A stretch of 34,025 nt of DNA from contig CABTYA010000004.1 of NCBI GenBank assembly GCA_902488965.1, forward strand, positions 1 through 34,025, read 5' to 3'. The DNA is from an uncultured Veillonellaceae bacterium (GTDB lineage Bacteria > Bacillota > Negativicutes > Veillonellales > Negativicoccaceae). A program made the translations under genes and the position numbers. The notes beneath the pieces were generated by a model. It made no database searches and had not been told where the DNA came from. It saw nothing but the letters and a program-made list of their open reading frames with translations. Shown here one piece after another: positions 31,035 through 34,025 of the stretch (position 1 is its first letter; each line of letters opens with the position of its first letter).

Positions 31035-34002
31035 TTTGCAATTGGAGCGCTACGGCATTTACGAACAGATGTCGTGGCAGCCGCCCGAGCGCGGATTGTG
31101 CGTGGTCACCGGTGAAAATGAAAGCGGCAAGACGACGCTGCTGCGCTTTATCCGTGACATGCTGTTCGGCTATCGGCGCGGCAAGCGTAACGGCCGGTTC
31201 GGCAATTTGGAGTTGACGCGCGACAACGGACGCAGTTATCGGATTTATCGGCATGAGGGCGAAACGACATTGCGCAACGATCGCGGGGAACTGATCACGG
31301 GCGAGCCCGCGCAATTATGGTGGTACGGGCTGGATCGCAAGACCTACGAGCAAGTGTTTGCGGTCGGACTGGAAGATTTGCAAGGGGCGGAACTGTTGGC
31401 GCGCGACGATGTACGGTCGCGGTTTATGGGGATGCAGGGCGGCGAAGAACTCGCCGATGCCAAACTCGCCATCGAAGGCGACATGGCGCAGCTGTTGGTC
31501 GCATCGCCGCAAGGCAAACGCCGCATCAATCAGCTGCTGCAGGAGCGGCAGGCGGCCGTGCAGGACGTCGAACGGCTGTCCGTGCAGGAGACCGAGTTTG
31601 CCGCAGTACGTGACGAACAGGCGGCCATCGACGAGCGCATCGGGGCGATCGAGGAAAAAATCAAAGCGCTCGACGTCCGTGACCGTACGCTGGACAAACA
31701 ACTCGGCGCCTGGAAGTACTATGAGCAAGGAATGGAAACCAAACGCCGACTGGATTTGTGTCGCACCATTCACTCATTCCCGGCGGACGGCAAAGAGCGT
31801 TGGAACGATTTGGTTCGGCGAATGGCGGAGCTGAATACCCAGCGGGAAGAACTCGCCGCCAAGATGGAGCCGCTGACGCCGCAGGCGCGGGCCGACGTGA
31901 TTCCTTGGGAGCCGCAGCAGGAGGCGATTCGCGCATTGTACAGCGACGGCGCGCGCTGGGAAGACCTGCTCGCGGAAGAGACCGAAAAAACGGAGGCCCT
32001 GCAGGCATGGGAGACGGAAGGCGCGACATGGAACGCCGCCTATGCCGATTGGAGCACCGCACAGGTGCAGACGCCCCTGCAGGTGAATTGGGCGCAAGGG
32101 CGGGAGCTGGCGGATGCGCTGCGCCGACGGGACAACGAGTTGCATTATTGGCAAAACGACGAGCCGCAAGTGGAAACGGTCAGCGAAGACGAAAGCATCC
32201 CCGTGCCGAAGATACAGACGGACGAGGAATTTGCCGCATGGGAAACCGCCGAGCAGGCGCTCATGCGGACGGTGCGCGAACTGGCGGCGACGGAGGCGGA
32301 GGCGGCCGAGGTGGCGGCGCTGCCGATCGTACGGTACTCGTCGTTCTTCTGGATCGGTTTCGCGCTGATTCTTGCCGCAGCGGGCGTATTATATGCGTTC
32401 TTTGCGGGGCTGGTCGGCATGGAAGGATTGTACGGTGCGGGCGCGTTGACCCTGCTCTCTGTCGGTTCGTTGTATATCAATCATCGGCGGAGTCATCGCA
32501 ACGAAATCCGCTTGGAAAAATTGAACCGCACGGCGGAGGCATTGCGCCTCGATCGGGAAAAATACGCCTTGGCGACGGGCGTCGATGTCCCCGAAACGGA
32601 AGAAGAAGTGGCCGCCGTGGCCGGTGAAATCGCCGCGATGCGGCGGGATTTCTATCGTTACCAGGCGGCCGTTCAGGCTCGTTCGTGGCAATCGGAAAGC
32701 CGCCGCCGCCAGCTGGAAGAGCATGCGCTGTGGGAGGCGCGCGGCGAAAAACTCGCCGCCGACCGCCGCCAGAGCGAATCCGAGTGGCAGCAGTGGCTGC
32801 AAGACAGTCATTTGCCGCCGACGGAAGCGGATGCGCTCGATGCGCGCAAAGATCAATGGCAGGCGCTGTTTACCCATGCCGGCGAGCGGCAGGTACTGAC
32901 GGTACAAATCGAATGCATCCGTGCCAAACGGGCGGAATTTGAGGCGCGGCTGCAGCGGGTGCTTGACGCCTTGGGACTGGACTTGCCGCTGGAGCCGGCG
33001 ACGGTATTGTCGTTGGCCGATACCTACCGCGACCAGCAGATGGCGTGGCAGAGCGTCTCGGAACGCAACCGCCAGTATGAAAGTTTGGCGGCGGAAAAAG
33101 CCGTGCTGGATGAGCGTTGGAGTATGTGCGAGACGGAAATGCAGGCACTCTTGGCATTGGTCGACGCCAAAGACGCCGAAGAATTCGCCGACAAAGTGAC
33201 GGCGTACGAGCAGTGCGACCGGCTCCAACAGGATTACGAAACGATTCGCCGCAGTTTGCGTCTGTATGCGGGCAGTGAAGAAGAATTCAACCGTTTGTGG
33301 GCGCAGCTGGAGAGTGGCGAATATCAGGCATGGCTCGAGCGGCGCGACCGCTATGCCGATTCGCTCCGCGAGTACAACCGCGAGCTCACCCGCTTGCGTC
33401 AGCGGCAGGGCGAACTGACAGGCGAGCTCAAACGCCTGCTCGACGATGAGCGGATGGCCGAGGCGTTGCAGCGTCGTTCGTCGATCGAGAGCGAACTGGA
33501 TGATGCGCTGGATCGGTACATGCGGCTGGCGTTTACCGCTCGGGTACTCGAGACCGCACGGCGCCGCTATGAAGCCGACGGACGCCCCGAAGTCGTTCGT
33601 CGTGCCGGCGACTATCTGCAGCAAATGACGGCGGGACGCTATACGCTCATGATTGACGACAGCGGCCGCTTGCAGACAGTCGACAGCGCGCATGAATGGC
33701 GCAGTGCGGATATCTGGTCGAGCGGCACGGGGGATCAGGTCTACTTGGCATTGCGTTTGGCGTTGGCGGTCAACTTTGCCGAACGTACGGAAGAAATGCC
33801 GTTGATTTTGGACGATATCTTCGTTCGCTTTGATGAGGCTCGACAGCGGGATACGTTGGCATTTCTGCTCGACTTCGCCCGCACCCGTCAGGTCCTGCTC
33901 TTTACCTGTCACGCCCGCACGGCGGAGCTGGCCAAAGAGGCGGATACGCACGGCCGCGGTTATTATTACCGTTTGACGGCGGGCGCATTGACGGCGGATT
34001 GA
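31021..34002 (+). CDS. YhaN-like SMC/Rad50-type AAA ATPase with membrane hairpin, 993 aa
   Basis: Partner ATPase of the YhaO nuclease. The split ABC-type head has Walker A GENESGKTT (K37) at the N-terminus, and signature SSGTGDQ (900-906) and Walker B LILDDIF (D931, D932) at the C-terminus. Between lie two long coiled-coil stretches (about 170-430 and 490-860). At the tip, where Rad50 has a CxxC zinc hook, there are instead two adjacent hydrophobic segments: WIGFALILAAAGVLYAFFAG (about 443-462) and GLYGAGALTLLSVGSLYI (about 466-483). I see no CxxC. YhaN proteins are known to carry such segments; this suggests a membrane-tethered Mre11-Rad50-like complex. Length fits the family (about 960 aa). 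ATG at 31021 overlaps the upstream gene by 14 bases. Confidence 0.92.
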   Translation: MKLTDLQLERYGIYEQMSWQPPERGLCVVTGENESGKTTLLRFIRDMLFGYRRGKRNGRFGNLELTRDNGRSYRIYRHEGETTLRNDRGELITGEPAQLWWYGLDRKTYEQVFAVGLEDLQGAELLARDDVRSRFMGMQGGEELADAKLAIEGDMAQLLVASPQGKRRINQLLQERQAAVQDVERLSVQETEFAAVRDEQAAIDERIGAIEEKIKALDVRDRTLDKQLGAWKYYEQGMETKRRLDLCRTIHSFPADGKERWNDLVRRMAELNTQREELAAKMEPLTPQARADVIPWEPQQEAIRALYSDGARWEDLLAEETEKTEALQAWETEGATWNAAYADWSTAQVQTPLQVNWAQGRELADALRRRDNELHYWQNDEPQVETVSEDESIPVPKIQTDEEFAAWETAEQALMRTVRELAATEAEAAEVAALPIVRYSSFFWIGFALILAAAGVLYAFFAGLVGMEGLYGAGALTLLSVGSLYINHRRSHRNEIRLEKLNRTAEALRLDREKYALATGVDVPETEEEVAAVAGEIAAMRRDFYRYQAAVQARSWQSESRRRQLEEHALWEARGEKLAADRRQSESEWQQWLQDSHLPPTEADALDARKDQWQALFTHAGERQVLTVQIECIRAKRAEFEARLQRVLDALGLDLPLEPATVLSLADTYRDQQMAWQSVSERNRQYESLAAEKAVLDERWSMCETEMQALLALVDAKDAEEFADKVTAYEQCDRLQQDYETIRRSLRLYAGSEEEFNRLWAQLESGEYQAWLERRDRYADSLREYNRELTRLRQRQGELTGELKRLLDDERMAEALQRRSSIESELDDALDRYMRLAFTARVLETARRRYEADGRPEVVRRAGDYLQQMTAGRYTLMIDDSGRLQTVDSAHEWRSADIWSSGTGDQVYLALRLALAVNFAERTEEMPLILDDIFVRFDEARQRDTLAFLLDFARTRQVLLFTCHARTAELAKEADTHGRGYYYRLTAGALTAD

Positions 34003-34025
34003 AAACGGATTGAAAACGGACAATA

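Noticed and set aside
33998..34020. Short direct repeat GGATTGAAAAC at the window end
   Set aside because: Two adjacent copies across the yhaN stop codon; too short and at the edge to judge.
32389..34023. 544-codon minus-strand frame opposite the YhaN gene
   Set aside because: No start signal or domain; yhaN has intact Walker and signature motifs in the other strand.

Overview
The window looks like chromosome of a diderm Firmicute, most likely a Negativicutes member (Selenomonadales/Veillonellales side). The evidence is a mix of Firmicutes traits (a T-box riboswitch, ywiB-argS adjacency, a yhaO-yhaN pair, AGGAGG ribosome binding sites, a BirA-like bioB operator) and outer-membrane traits (two TonB-dependent receptors ending in Phe, a YadA-like anchored coiled-coil protein). 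I cannot name the genus. Overall G+C is fairly high, except around 24.0-27.1 kb and in the 6.7-7.05 kb spacer, which are visibly richer in A/T. I see no insertion sequences, rRNA, tRNA or CRISPR arrays.

Layout. (1) 0-2.1 kb, minus strand: mntH (Nramp Mn/Fe importer) overlapping a universal stress protein gene, behind a nested palindromic metalloregulator-like operator. (2) 2.2-5.6 kb, plus strand: a strong promoter, a tryptophan-specifier T-box leader, then a three-gene ECF transporter whose TrpP-like S component is fused to an ATPase, followed by a second ATPase and the T component. (3) 5.6-6.7 kb, minus: a YadA-like outer membrane coiled-coil protein. (4) 7.07-9.3 kb, plus: a PLP aminotransferase and a YkvI-type membrane protein. 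(5) 9.4-13.1 kb, minus: ywiB (DUF1934), argS and pyrG as a tightly coupled operon.

(6) 13.3-23.75 kb, plus: the most interesting block. Three perfect 18-bp tandem repeats and a leader hairpin/terminator precede two tandem TonB-dependent receptors of exactly 730 aa each. These are followed by a complete Nik/Dpp/Cnt-type ABC importer (lipoprotein binding protein, two permeases, two ATPases) and a translationally coupled SAM methyltransferase. This reads as a single outer-membrane-to-cytoplasm uptake route for a metallophore or other metal chelate, with the methyltransferase acting on the ligand, its metal or a related target. The substrate cannot be read from the sequence.

(7) 24.2-27.1 kb, plus: an orphan malonate decarboxylase alpha subunit (mdcA) with a MatC/SLC13-like carrier, without the other mdc genes. 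(8) 27.2-28.2 kb, minus: bioB with a BirA-like operator. (9) 28.4-34.0 kb, plus: a MocR-type GntR regulator in which the PLP-anchoring lysine is replaced by arginine, directly coupled to a YhaO (Mre11/SbcD-like) nuclease and a YhaN (Rad50-like) ATPase with a membrane hairpin in the middle of its coiled coil.
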